A DNA stretch of 64,000 nt, taken from Streptomyces microflavus (GTDB taxonomy: Bacteria > Actinomycetota > Actinomycetes > Streptomycetales > Streptomycetaceae). Of this stretch, positions 1-7,050 are shown piece after piece (positions within the stretch are counted from its first letter, which is position 1; every line of letters begins with the position of its first letter). Position numbers and translations under genes: made by a program. The stretch is taken from contig NZ_BMUG01000008.1 in NCBI RefSeq assembly GCF_014650075.1, positions 372,001 to 436,000 of the forward strand. The letters are read 5' to 3'. Below the pieces are notes generated by a model, which worked only from the letters and a program-made list of their open reading frames with translations, had not been told where the DNA came from and ran no database searches.

Positions 1-279
1 GGAAGCAAGTCGTCTGCGGATACGGGCTTTCCATTGAGTGTCGCCATGCGGCCCAGCATGTCAGGACCACCTACTCCGATGGCACCCCAACCATGGTTAC
101 TGACGGGTCAACGTCATCTGAAAGTCATTCCCAAGCCATTGCGGCGGGGTGTTCGCTGGTCACCGTGCAACTACGTCGAGTGATCGACGGCGCGATCGAT
201 CCTGCGGGCCGCGACAGACCGCGCAAGGCCCTTACGTCGCAGAACGCCTAGCCGAACCTTTCCACTGACGAGGATTCCC
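1..279. other. Left edge, no confident gene; upstream region of cvnA
   Basis: No gene is assigned here. Two + strand frames are open from the left edge, stopping near 183 and 251, but neither shows a recognisable motif, so a truncated upstream gene cannot be proved or excluded. The stretch is less G+C-biased than the genes that follow. It ends with a GAGGA ribosome-binding site just before the ATG at 280. It probably carries the conservon promoter, although no clear -35/-10 pair could be picked by eye. Confidence 0.4.
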
Positions 280-1785
280 ATGTCTGACAGCGCGTTTCCG
301 GCCCGGTCGACCGCCGTCAGCCACCGCCGACGGCGGTCGCTGCGGACCGATGCCTCCACGTTGCACCACGTCCGTCGTGCCGTGATCCTGCCGGTGCTGC
401 TTCTCGCGGCGCTGCTGGGCGTGGCCTTCGCCGTCTGGTCGATGGGGGCGTTGCCTCCCGGCTGGTTACTGGTCGGGCTGCTCGGTGGGGTGGTCGGCGT
501 CGCGCTGGTCACGGCCCGCGGAGTGCATATCGCCGCCGACGCCGCCGAGACAGCGGCGGAAGAACGGCGTGCAGCGGTACTGGCGGCCGTCACGGGGGCC
601 TCGGCGGCCGTCGAGAAGTCGGTAGTGTGGTCGGCGGACGAGCTGTGCCGAGGGGCACGACCGCCGCTGCCAGATGTGGCGACCCTGCCACCGGCCCGTC
701 CGAACGCCGAGGTCGACACCGTGTTGGGTGGGCTCCAGGCGCACGTCGTTGCCTCGCTGATACGCGTGCACGACGAGTCCCAGTCCGTGGTGCTTCTCGA
801 AGTGCTGCGCGGCCTGGCCATGCGGGAGCACGGCTTGGTCGGGAAGGCCCTGGCGGCGCTGACCGAGCTGGAAATGCTGACCGACGACCCGGAGTTGTTG
901 TCGAAGGTCTTCGAAATCGATCACCTCGTGACGCGGGTGCGTCGTCAGGTGGAGAGCACGGCGGTGCTGGGCGGCCGGTCCCTGCGCAGCGTGCGCCGAC
1001 CGGTTCCCGTCGCGACCGCGCTGCGGGGTGCGGTCTCCGAGGTGGTGCAGTACCCGCGTGTGGTGGTTGCGGCCGGTTCCGTAGGCGCGGAGCTGGGTCT
1101 TCCGGGACATGTGGGTCCGGATCTGACGCACCTGGTGGCCGAGCTGATCGAGAACGCCTGCGAGTGCTCCGACCCGGCGAATCGGGTATGGGTGCGCGCG
1201 CAGCGAGTGCCGAACGGGCTGGCGATCGAGGTCGAGGACCGGGCCATCCCGATGCGTCCGCAGACCCGCGCGCAGATGAATCATCTTCTCCAGGCCCCCG
1301 ACGAGGTCGACGTCAGCGGCCAGGTGCGTGCCGGGCAGCTCGGCTTGCTGGTCGCCGCGAAGATCGCCCAGACGCACGGGCTGTCGGTTCTCCTGCAGGA
1401 GAACGTGACGGGCGGCACCACCGCTCTGGTGGTCGTTCCGGACCGGCTCCTGGTCGCGATTACTCCCGTCGATGAGACGCAGGCCCATCGCCCGACGATC
1501 GGCCCCGCCGCATCACCGTCGACGCAGCCCGCCGTGACGACGGCTGGCCAGGTGAGCCACCCGGTCATCGGGCTACCGGCGGCAGGAGAATCGCAGCGCT
1601 CTGTCCCTGCGCCCGCTCTCCCCCGGCGTACACGTCTAGCTGGCGCATTCAGTCCGCCACACGAGCGAGAGCGGCCCCCCGCGACTGCGGCGAGGCCGGG
1701 ACTCGCGGGCGCCTTCCGCGACGGCGTCGAGGCCGGCAGAAGCGCCGCCTCGCCCCCCGCTTCGGCCGGACAGCTCCGGCACTGA
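280..1785 (+). CDS. cvnA: Conservon sensor-kinase-like ATPase (CvnA)
   Basis: First gene of a cvnABCD conservon, the actinobacterial membrane-associated signalling unit in which CvnA acts like a sensor kinase for a small GTPase. The 501-residue protein has two N-terminal membrane segments (about residues 34-56 and 60-80), a helical region with a conserved His in IDHLVTRVRRQVE, and a GHKL-type ATPase domain with an N-box (HLVAELIENACECSDP) and a glycine-rich box (GQLGLLVAAKIAQTHG). The tail is Pro/Ala-rich and probably disordered. Leu63 is encoded by a rare TTA codon at 466-468, so translation may depend on the bldA tRNA. The ATG at 280 follows GAGGA. The membrane input signal is unknown. Confidence 0.88.
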   Translation: MSDSAFPARSTAVSHRRRRSLRTDASTLHHVRRAVILPVLLLAALLGVAFAVWSMGALPPGWLLVGLLGGVVGVALVTARGVHIAADAAETAAEERRAAVLAAVTGASAAVEKSVVWSADELCRGARPPLPDVATLPPARPNAEVDTVLGGLQAHVVASLIRVHDESQSVVLLEVLRGLAMREHGLVGKALAALTELEMLTDDPELLSKVFEIDHLVTRVRRQVESTAVLGGRSLRSVRRPVPVATALRGAVSEVVQYPRVVVAAGSVGAELGLPGHVGPDLTHLVAELIENACECSDPANRVWVRAQRVPNGLAIEVEDRAIPMRPQTRAQMNHLLQAPDEVDVSGQVRAGQLGLLVAAKIAQTHGLSVLLQENVTGGTTALVVVPDRLLVAITPVDETQAHRPTIGPAASPSTQPAVTTAGQVSHPVIGLPAAGESQRSVPAPALPRRTRLAGAFSPPHERERPPATAARPGLAGAFRDGVEAGRSAASPPASAGQLRH

Positions 1786-1855
1786 CGATCCCCCTCACGC
1801 GCCCAGTCCCGTGGCTGGCCATGCCGCTGGCCCTTCCCCTTCTGGAGAGACACCC

Positions 1856-2374
1856 ATGAGTACACCCCCTGAGACGAACTCCGCGACGACCAGCGTCTCG
1901 TCCGTACCCGCGGCGACCACGAACCATCAGCGGGAGGACATGGCCTGGCTGCTGCGGCAGTTCGTCGCCGATGTCCCGGGCGTCACGCACGCCGTCCTGC
2001 TGTCACGGGACGGGCTGCGCCTGCTGGACAGCGAGGTCGACAAGGACTGGGCGGACGAATTGTCGGCCGCCCTCAGCGGAGTGGCCTCCATCGCCTCCAA
2101 CATCACCGGCCCGAGCCACAAGAAGCGGCCGGCCAGGCAGGTTGTCGTTGAGCGCGATGACTGCCTGTTCTTCGTTCAGAGCGCCGGTCAGAGCGCGGCC
2201 TTCGGAAAACACCCCGGCAACGAGCACGGTCTGGTGGACACGGTGCTCGCCGTCATCGCGGCCACCGACGCCGACGCCGGCAACGCCGGGTTCGAGATGG
2301 GGAGGCTGGTGCAGAAGTTCGCTCCCTTCATGCAGATCCCCGTCCGAGCCAGCGCCGGTGATGAGGTCCGGTGA
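1856..2374 (+). CDS. cvnB: Roadblock/LC7 protein (CvnB)
   Basis: This 172-residue protein has the roadblock/LC7 fold typical of CvnB, recognisable from MAWLLRQFVADVPGVTHAVL and LLSRDGLRLLDSE, followed by alternating strands and helices. Roadblock proteins commonly act as GTPase-activating or adaptor subunits for small GTPases, here presumably CvnD. The ATG at 1856 is preceded by GGAGAGA. The stop overlaps the GTG start of cvnC (GTGA), indicating translational coupling. An N-terminal Ser/Thr-rich stretch of about 30 residues is probably flexible. Confidence 0.88.
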   Translation: MSTPPETNSATTSVSSVPAATTNHQREDMAWLLRQFVADVPGVTHAVLLSRDGLRLLDSEVDKDWADELSAALSGVASIASNITGPSHKKRPARQVVVERDDCLFFVQSAGQSAAFGKHPGNEHGLVDTVLAVIAATDADAGNAGFEMGRLVQKFAPFMQIPVRASAGDEVR

Positions 2375-2781
2375 GTACCCACGGCGACGCGGCTGAAGGG
2401 GCGTTCGTCCGCACCTACGTTCTGACGCGGGGACGCACCAGGCCGCGGCACCGGCTTGGCCTGGACACCGTGCTGGAAGCCGGTCCTGGACGGGCCGGAC
2501 CGGGCCAGGCTGAGGAAAGCGCGAAGATCCTCTCCCTGTGCGGGGAACACCGACGTTCGGTGACCGAGCTGGCGGGACGACTCGGCCGCCCCGTCACCGT
2601 GGTCAAGATCCTCGTCTCCGACCTCCTGGACGCCCATGCGCTCAACGTCGCCGTCACCGATGCCTTTGCCGCCTCCGGGCCAGGTGCCGATGAACGCCCC
2701 ACTCCGGAGCTACTGACGGCCCTCTCGGTGGCCCTGAAAAGGAGGTGGCCCGATGCCGCCGCATATCCCCAGGCTGGATGA
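2371..2781 (+). CDS. cvnC: DUF742 protein (CvnC)
   Basis: DUF742 protein of 136 residues, the third standard conservon component. It starts at a GTG that overlaps the cvnB stop. Residues from about RTYVLTRGRT onward match the family opening, and a winged-helix-like segment (VTELAGRLGRPVTVVKILVSDLLDAHAL) follows. DUF742 proteins are thought to bind the conservon complex at the membrane; their biochemical role is unclear. The 3' end overlaps cvnD by 29 bp, and the cvnD ribosome-binding site lies inside this gene. Confidence 0.86.
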   Translation: MSTHGDAAEGAFVRTYVLTRGRTRPRHRLGLDTVLEAGPGRAGPGQAEESAKILSLCGEHRRSVTELAGRLGRPVTVVKILVSDLLDAHALNVAVTDAFAASGPGADERPTPELLTALSVALKRRWPDAAAYPQAG

Positions 2782-3421
2782 GGTGTCCGTGGTGCCGCAG
2801 ACTTCGTCCCGACCCGCGGCCGGTGCACCGACCGTGCTGAAGGTCGTGATCGCGGGGGGCTTCGGCGTCGGCAAAACCACCGCCGTGGGCGCCGTCAGCG
2901 AGATCACACCGCTGAGCACGGAGGAGTACCTGACCGAGGCGAGCGCGGACGTCGACAGCCTGGCGGGTGTCGAGGCGAAGGAGACCACCACGGTCGCCTT
3001 CGACTTCGGCCGCCTCAGCCTGCCTGACGCGCCCGTGCCTCTGGAGCTGTTCCTGTTCGGCACGCCCGGCCAGGACCGGTTCGGCGACCTCTGGTACGAC
3101 CTCTCTCGCGGAGCCGTCGGCGCCGTCGTCCTGGTCGACACCCGCCGCCTGGAAAGCAGCTTCACCCCCGTCAGCTTCTTCGAAGACATCGGCCTGCCCT
3201 TCGTTGTCGCCGCGAACCACTTCGATGGAGCCCACCGCTACCACCCCGAACAGGTCCGCGCCGCGCTCGCACTGGCCCCCTCCGTACCGGTGGTGAGCTG
3301 CGACGCCCGCATTCCGGACCATGTCGCCGGCGTCCTGCTGACGCTCGTCAGCCACGCCATGACGAACGCACCGGCAGGCACCGCTCACTCCACATCCGCC
3401 ACGACTCTCCAGGACGCTTGA
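2753..3421 (+). CDS. cvnD: Conservon small GTPase (CvnD)
   Basis: Ras-like GTPase of 222 residues and the output switch of the conservon. Visible motifs are the P-loop GGFGVGKTT, the switch-II segment FGTPGQDR, a degenerate G4 motif (ANHFD instead of NKxD), and SCDAR at the G5 position. The ATG at 2753 sits behind a near-perfect AAAGGAGG at a good distance, which decides the start even though the gene overlaps cvnC. The stop TGA shares its last base with the ATG of the GAF gene, so the five genes are likely one transcript. Confidence 0.9.
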   Translation: MPPHIPRLDEVSVVPQTSSRPAAGAPTVLKVVIAGGFGVGKTTAVGAVSEITPLSTEEYLTEASADVDSLAGVEAKETTTVAFDFGRLSLPDAPVPLELFLFGTPGQDRFGDLWYDLSRGAVGAVVLVDTRRLESSFTPVSFFEDIGLPFVVAANHFDGAHRYHPEQVRAALALAPSVPVVSCDARIPDHVAGVLLTLVSHAMTNAPAGTAHSTSATTLQDA

Positions 3422-4059
3422 TGTCATACCAGCCCAACGGCCCCCGCCTCGTACCGCAAACCGCCCCAACGACACAGTCCTTACCGCACCGCGGCGTACG
3501 TGGCGGTGCCAACGGACGGTCCGCCATTGCCGGCGCCGCCGCTACGCAGCTCCCGCACGCAACCGCACTGGCACAGCGGGACGAGCTGCTGCAGCGCCTG
3601 GGCGTGTCCACCGCCGCCAGCCAGGACTTCGACGATATGGCCCGCGACATGGCCGAGCAGACGGGGTTCCTGTACGGGTTCGTCAATCTGTTCCTGGAGA
3701 AGCAGACCTTCGTCGGACTGCATCAGCCACCGCCGGACAGCGGGTACGTCATCGTCGGCCGCACCATGAGCCACGACCACGGCTGGTGCCCGGAGGTCGT
3801 GGCGCGCAAGAAGGCCCTCCCCCTGCACGACGTGCACGCCAGCCCGCGCTTCAGCGGCAACCACGTGGTCGACGCAGTCGGGATCCGCTCCTACTTCGGA
3901 GCCCCGCTCATCCACCACGACAGCGGCACCGTGCTGGGCACCGTCTGCGTCATCGACCCCGAGAAGCGCCCCCTGCACGAGGCCCGACGGCTCAGAGACA
4001 TCGTCATCCGCGCCGGCGCACAGGTGATGGACCACATCGCCCCCGCACCCAGCCGCTAG
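3421..4059 (+). CDS. GAF-domain protein
   Basis: A 212-residue protein dominated by one GAF domain (about residues 50-205), with the family pattern visible in GFVNLFLEKQTFVGL, a GWCPEVVARKKALPLHDVH segment, IRSYFGAPLIHHDSG and LGTVCVIDPEKRPL. GAF domains bind small ligands or tetrapyrroles; the ligand cannot be read from the sequence. The start overlaps the cvnD stop, so it probably works with the conservon, in the position where some conservons carry a fifth component. It contains a TTA codon (3481-3483, residue 21), suggesting bldA control. Confidence 0.8.
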   Translation: MSYQPNGPRLVPQTAPTTQSLPHRGVRGGANGRSAIAGAAATQLPHATALAQRDELLQRLGVSTAASQDFDDMARDMAEQTGFLYGFVNLFLEKQTFVGLHQPPPDSGYVIVGRTMSHDHGWCPEVVARKKALPLHDVHASPRFSGNHVVDAVGIRSYFGAPLIHHDSGTVLGTVCVIDPEKRPLHEARRLRDIVIRAGAQVMDHIAPAPSR

Positions 4060-4146
4060 ACCGGTTCCACCACCCCCACCCGGGAGCCGCTAGCGATCCC
4101 CGGCCGCACCACCGCGCGACCTTCACCCAGGGAGAGGGAGACGACC

Positions 4147-5400
4147 ATGCCCGCCACACCCGCCACACCGCCTCCGGCGCTGCGGCCCTACCTCACCGCC
4201 CGCCACGAACTGCTGTGGGCCGAGGCGGACGCCTTCGCGGCCGAGCACATCGCGCCGCGCGCTGTGCGGATGGAAGCCGCTCCGGGCCGGGTGGAACGCA
4301 AGGTCGCCGATCTGATGGCCGCGCGGAAATGGTTCGCCATCACCGTCCCCTCGGCCTTCGGGGGTCTGGCCGCAGGCCATGTGGCCAAGACGGTCCTGAT
4401 CCACCGCATCGCCTGCGTCTCGGCAGCTGCCGCAGCCATCCTGCAAGCCACCCAGATTCCCGTCGGCGCCCTGCTGAACTTCGCCACCGTCGAACAGCAG
4501 GCCCGCTGGCTGCCCGGCGTGGCGGACGGATCGCTGCTCCTATCGATCGCGGTCACCGAACCGGCCGTCGGCGGGCACATCGGCGGGATCGAAACCACCG
4601 CCGAACGCACCGGCAATCAGTGGATGATCACCGGTACCAAGGCACACATCGGCAACAGCCACCTCGCCGGAGCCCACCTCGTGCTCGCCCGGACCGCCGA
4701 GGCGGGCGTGCGGACCTCAAAGGCGCTGACCGCGTTCATGGTCGAATCCGACCGCCCCGGACTCGCCGTCGCCAGCCACCGCCCCGGCCTCGGCCTGCAC
4801 GGCTTCTCCGTCGGGCACCTCGACCTCGACCACGTCCGCGTACCCGCCGAGAACATCGTCGGCGAGATCGGCCAAGGGCTGAGCGTGGCCCAGAGCAGCA
4901 GCATCCTCTACGGCCGGCCCAACCTGGCAGCGGTGAGCCTCGGGATCCACGAAGCAGTCGTGGCCACCACGACCGCTCGCCTCAAGGCACGCCCCCGCTA
5001 CCGGGGTTCCCTGTCCGACCTGCCGGTCCTTCGGGACCGCATCGGTGACATGGAGGCTCGCCTGCGGGCCGGCCGCATCCTCGCCTACCAGTCCGTGCAC
5101 CTCCTCGATCAGGGCCTGTCCTGCGATGCCGACCTGATCAATGCGAAGTACCTGGGCCACCAGTGGGCCATGAAGTCGGCCCAGGACGCCATGGAGCTGC
5201 ACGGCGCCCAGGCCCTGGACCGCGACTACGTCCTCCAGCGCCTGTGGCGCGACATCCAGCACACCTATCCGCCGGCAGGAACCGGTGAGGTCCAGCGAAT
5301 ACGCCTCGCCGACGCCGCGTTCGAGGAGGACCACATCCAGTGGTCCGAACGGCTGGCCGCCGACGTCGCCCGAGCCCAGCCTGACCCCACGGCCGCATGA
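4147..5400 (+). CDS. Acyl-CoA-dehydrogenase-like flavoprotein, catalytic base apparently absent
   Basis: A 417-residue protein with the full acyl-CoA dehydrogenase architecture: N-terminal helices, a middle beta domain (LLSIAVTEPAVGGHIGG; MITGTKAHIGNS, the usual flavin-binding segments) and a C-terminal helical domain (DAMELHGAQALDRDYVLQRL). The catalytic Glu normally sits in an YEGTxEIQR-type loop; here the loop reads PPAGTGEVQR, with Ala at that position. The alternative helix position reads YGRPNLAAV, with no Glu. The protein may therefore bind flavin and a thioester without alpha,beta-dehydrogenation, or catalyse another reaction. It is preceded by GGGAGAGGGAG and followed by a strong hairpin, so it can form its own transcription unit end between the conservon and the lanthipeptide genes. 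Confidence 0.78.
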   Translation: MPATPATPPPALRPYLTARHELLWAEADAFAAEHIAPRAVRMEAAPGRVERKVADLMAARKWFAITVPSAFGGLAAGHVAKTVLIHRIACVSAAAAAILQATQIPVGALLNFATVEQQARWLPGVADGSLLLSIAVTEPAVGGHIGGIETTAERTGNQWMITGTKAHIGNSHLAGAHLVLARTAEAGVRTSKALTAFMVESDRPGLAVASHRPGLGLHGFSVGHLDLDHVRVPAENIVGEIGQGLSVAQSSSILYGRPNLAAVSLGIHEAVVATTTARLKARPRYRGSLSDLPVLRDRIGDMEARLRAGRILAYQSVHLLDQGLSCDADLINAKYLGHQWAMKSAQDAMELHGAQALDRDYVLQRLWRDIQHTYPPAGTGEVQRIRLADAAFEEDHIQWSERLAADVARAQPDPTAA

Positions 5401-5447
5401 ACCCCCGTGCGCGGCGCCCCGTGGACTCCAGCCGCCGCGCGCGGGCC

Positions 5448-5488
5448 GGTGCCGCCGGACCCTGTCCCCCGCGGGGACCGGCGGCACC
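5448..5488 (+). terminator. Hairpin after the acyl-CoA-dehydrogenase-like gene
   Basis: An 11-bp perfect stem (GGTGCCGCCGG with CCGGCGGCACC) encloses a second stem (TCCCC-CGC-GGGGA) and is followed by CCCCTTTCC. It lies 48 bp after the stop codon. It is a plausible rho-independent-like or attenuating terminator, although the T-run is short, as is common in Streptomyces. Confidence 0.6.
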
Positions 5489-5528
5489 CCTTTCCGAGAC
5501 CGTCAACCCAGCTGAGAAAGAGACACCC

Positions 5529-6020
5529 GTGCCCCTGTCCATGACGACCAGCGCACCGATCACACCGCTGAATCCTGCTGAGCATCGTGTCGCTCGACAG
5601 CTCGTGGACGGTCTCTCCACCCGGGAGATCGCCGCGAGGAGTGGCCTGTCGATCCATACGGTCCGTGAGTACGTCCGCGTAATCCGGCAGAGCCTCCACT
5701 GCCCGCCCCGCTGCAAGCTGCAGGTGGTCGTGCACTTCGTCCTGGCTTCCGGACAGGTCGCCCCGCCCGCAACGGAGCGGCCAGCACCAGTGCTCAACAA
5801 GGCACAGGGGTTGCTGCTGAGAGCGGTCGCTGAACACAGCGCTCCCGGCGACGTCGCCCTCGCTGCCAGGATCGCCCCCGTCGGCCTCCGGTCCGCACTC
5901 GGCGAACTGCTCGACAAGACGGGTGCCGATGACGTCACCCAGCTCGTCGTCCTGGCCCACGCGTGGGGCCTGCTGGGCACCAGGCCGGCCGACACGGTGG
6001 AGAGCGGGGCCGCCCGGTGA
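5529..6020 (+). CDS. LuxR-type helix-turn-helix regulator
   Basis: A 163-residue protein with a LuxR-type DNA-binding domain near the N-terminus (LNPAEHRVARQLVDGLSTREIAARSGLSIHTVREYVRV). A second, more divergent segment of the same length follows (LLRAVAEHSAPGDVALAARIAP). No receiver or ligand domain is present, so it looks like a stand-alone regulator. The GTG at 5529 is chosen because GAGAAAGAG lies upstream; an in-frame ATG at 5541 is an alternative. The stop overlaps the next gene (GTGA). Its place just upstream of the lanthipeptide precursor makes it a candidate pathway regulator, by inference. Confidence 0.72.
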   Translation: MPLSMTTSAPITPLNPAEHRVARQLVDGLSTREIAARSGLSIHTVREYVRVIRQSLHCPPRCKLQVVVHFVLASGQVAPPATERPAPVLNKAQGLLLRAVAEHSAPGDVALAARIAPVGLRSALGELLDKTGADDVTQLVVLAHAWGLLGTRPADTVESGAAR

Positions 6021-6649
6021 ACACGTCATCCGCCGCGCCGTTCACCGAGCCGTCGCCCATGCCTCTGGGCCAGCCCGCGTCGGCAACCGTGTACGAGATG
6101 CGCACGCTGTCCACGGACGCCGAGCGGGCGGAGGCCGTCGCGCTTGTACAGGACCGTCAACGTTGGCTCTCCGTGCGCGGCCTGCGCGTACCCGCCCGAG
6201 CCGACATACCGGCCCTGTTCCGTGACCCGCAGTCCGTGCCGGCCGGGCTGTTCGAGGACGGTCTGCTGCGTGCCTGCATGGTCCCTCAGCGCATGTCCAG
6301 CCACGGATGGTGGGACAAAGGCTCGTGTCTCTTCCTGAGCTGCGTCCACACCCTGCCCGGCCAGGGTGACAACACCGTCCAGCTGATCACGCTGTGGGCT
6401 TCCGACTTCGCCGCCCGGCTGGGCCTGCCGCTCGTGCGAGCGGAGGTCTTCGCCCGTGATCCTCTTCACGATGATCCGATCGCCCCCTTCCTCCGTCGTG
6501 TCATCGACATGGGCTGGAACCTACAAGGAACTGGCATGGGACAGCACGGCGAGCCGGTCGCCCGGCTCGAACTCATCGCCGATCGTCGGCCTGGGCTGAG
6601 AGCTCTCATCGGCTGCCAGGTACAAACTCCGCAGCCCGCCCCAGCCTGA
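6017..6649 (+). CDS. Uncharacterised protein, possibly GNAT-like
   Basis: A 210-residue protein with a GTG start overlapping the stop of the LuxR-type gene. I do not recognise the family with confidence. The segment TLSTDAERAEAVALVQDRQRWL and the later LWASDFAARLGLPLVRAEVF resemble the first helix and the central strand-helix of GNAT acetyltransferases, but the usual acetyl-CoA-binding R/QxxGxG/A signature is absent. Third-position GC is normal for the region. Because it is coupled to a regulator and lies directly before the lanthipeptide precursor, a role in that pathway is possible but unproved. Confidence 0.55.
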   Translation: MNTSSAAPFTEPSPMPLGQPASATVYEMRTLSTDAERAEAVALVQDRQRWLSVRGLRVPARADIPALFRDPQSVPAGLFEDGLLRACMVPQRMSSHGWWDKGSCLFLSCVHTLPGQGDNTVQLITLWASDFAARLGLPLVRAEVFARDPLHDDPIAPFLRRVIDMGWNLQGTGMGQHGEPVARLELIADRRPGLRALIGCQVQTPQPAPA

Positions 6650-6781
6650 CAGCACGGCCCACCGACTCCAGGCGCCGCGGCCCAGGCAACTTCACCGGCC
6701 CTCCCGTCTGGCAGCAGACCCCGGGGCCCGACCGGGTTCCGGTATCCCCACCGCACCATCCATCACTCCCAGGAGGCATAC

Positions 6782-6964
6782 ATGACCGCTATCCAGACCG
6801 AGAAGCCGGCCACCCCCGCGCAGGCGGATCTCATGGCACCCGACGACCCGTTCGCGCTCGACATCACCTTCATCGAGGGCACGCCGGCGACCGAGACGGT
6901 CCTGATGTGCAGCACCGGCGACACCTGCGGCAGCTCCTGCCCCAGCGCCTGCACCACCTCGTAA
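6782..6964 (+). CDS. FxLD-family lanthipeptide precursor
   Basis: Precursor peptide of 60 residues, translated from an ATG behind CAGGAGG. The leader carries the family signature FALD at residues 24-27 (in DDPFALDITFIEG), the recognition motif of FxLD lanthipeptides. The C-terminal core is rich in Ser/Thr and has four cysteines (Cys43, 49, 53, 57) in CSTGDTCGSSCPSACTTS, suiting dehydration and (methyl)lanthionine ring formation. Asp47 is the only Asp in the core and is a plausible target of the linked PCMT-like methyltransferases. The leader cleavage site cannot be fixed by eye. LanB, LanC and an exporter follow immediately. Confidence 0.9.
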   Translation: MTAIQTEKPATPAQADLMAPDDPFALDITFIEGTPATETVLMCSTGDTCGSSCPSACTTS

Positions 6965-6983
6965 GCCGGGACACCCCGGTACC

Positions 6984-7017
6984 GCGTGCCGGACGGGGAC
7001 TTCCCCGTCCGGCACGC
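6984..7017 (+). terminator. Attenuator hairpin between precursor and lanB
   Basis: A perfect 16-bp stem with a 2-nt loop (arm GCGTGCCGGACGGGGA). It lies 20 bp after the precursor stop and 33 bp before lanB. Such a hairpin usually stabilises the short precursor mRNA and lowers read-through into the enzyme genes, giving more precursor than enzyme. That function is inferred from position. Confidence 0.75.
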
Positions 7018-7050
7018 CCCGCCCGTCACACCAGAATGAGGAGTGCGCTG

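Noticed and set aside
1..251. Two + strand frames open from the left edge
   Set aside because: Neither shows a motif or a clear coding bias, and both are too short to judge.
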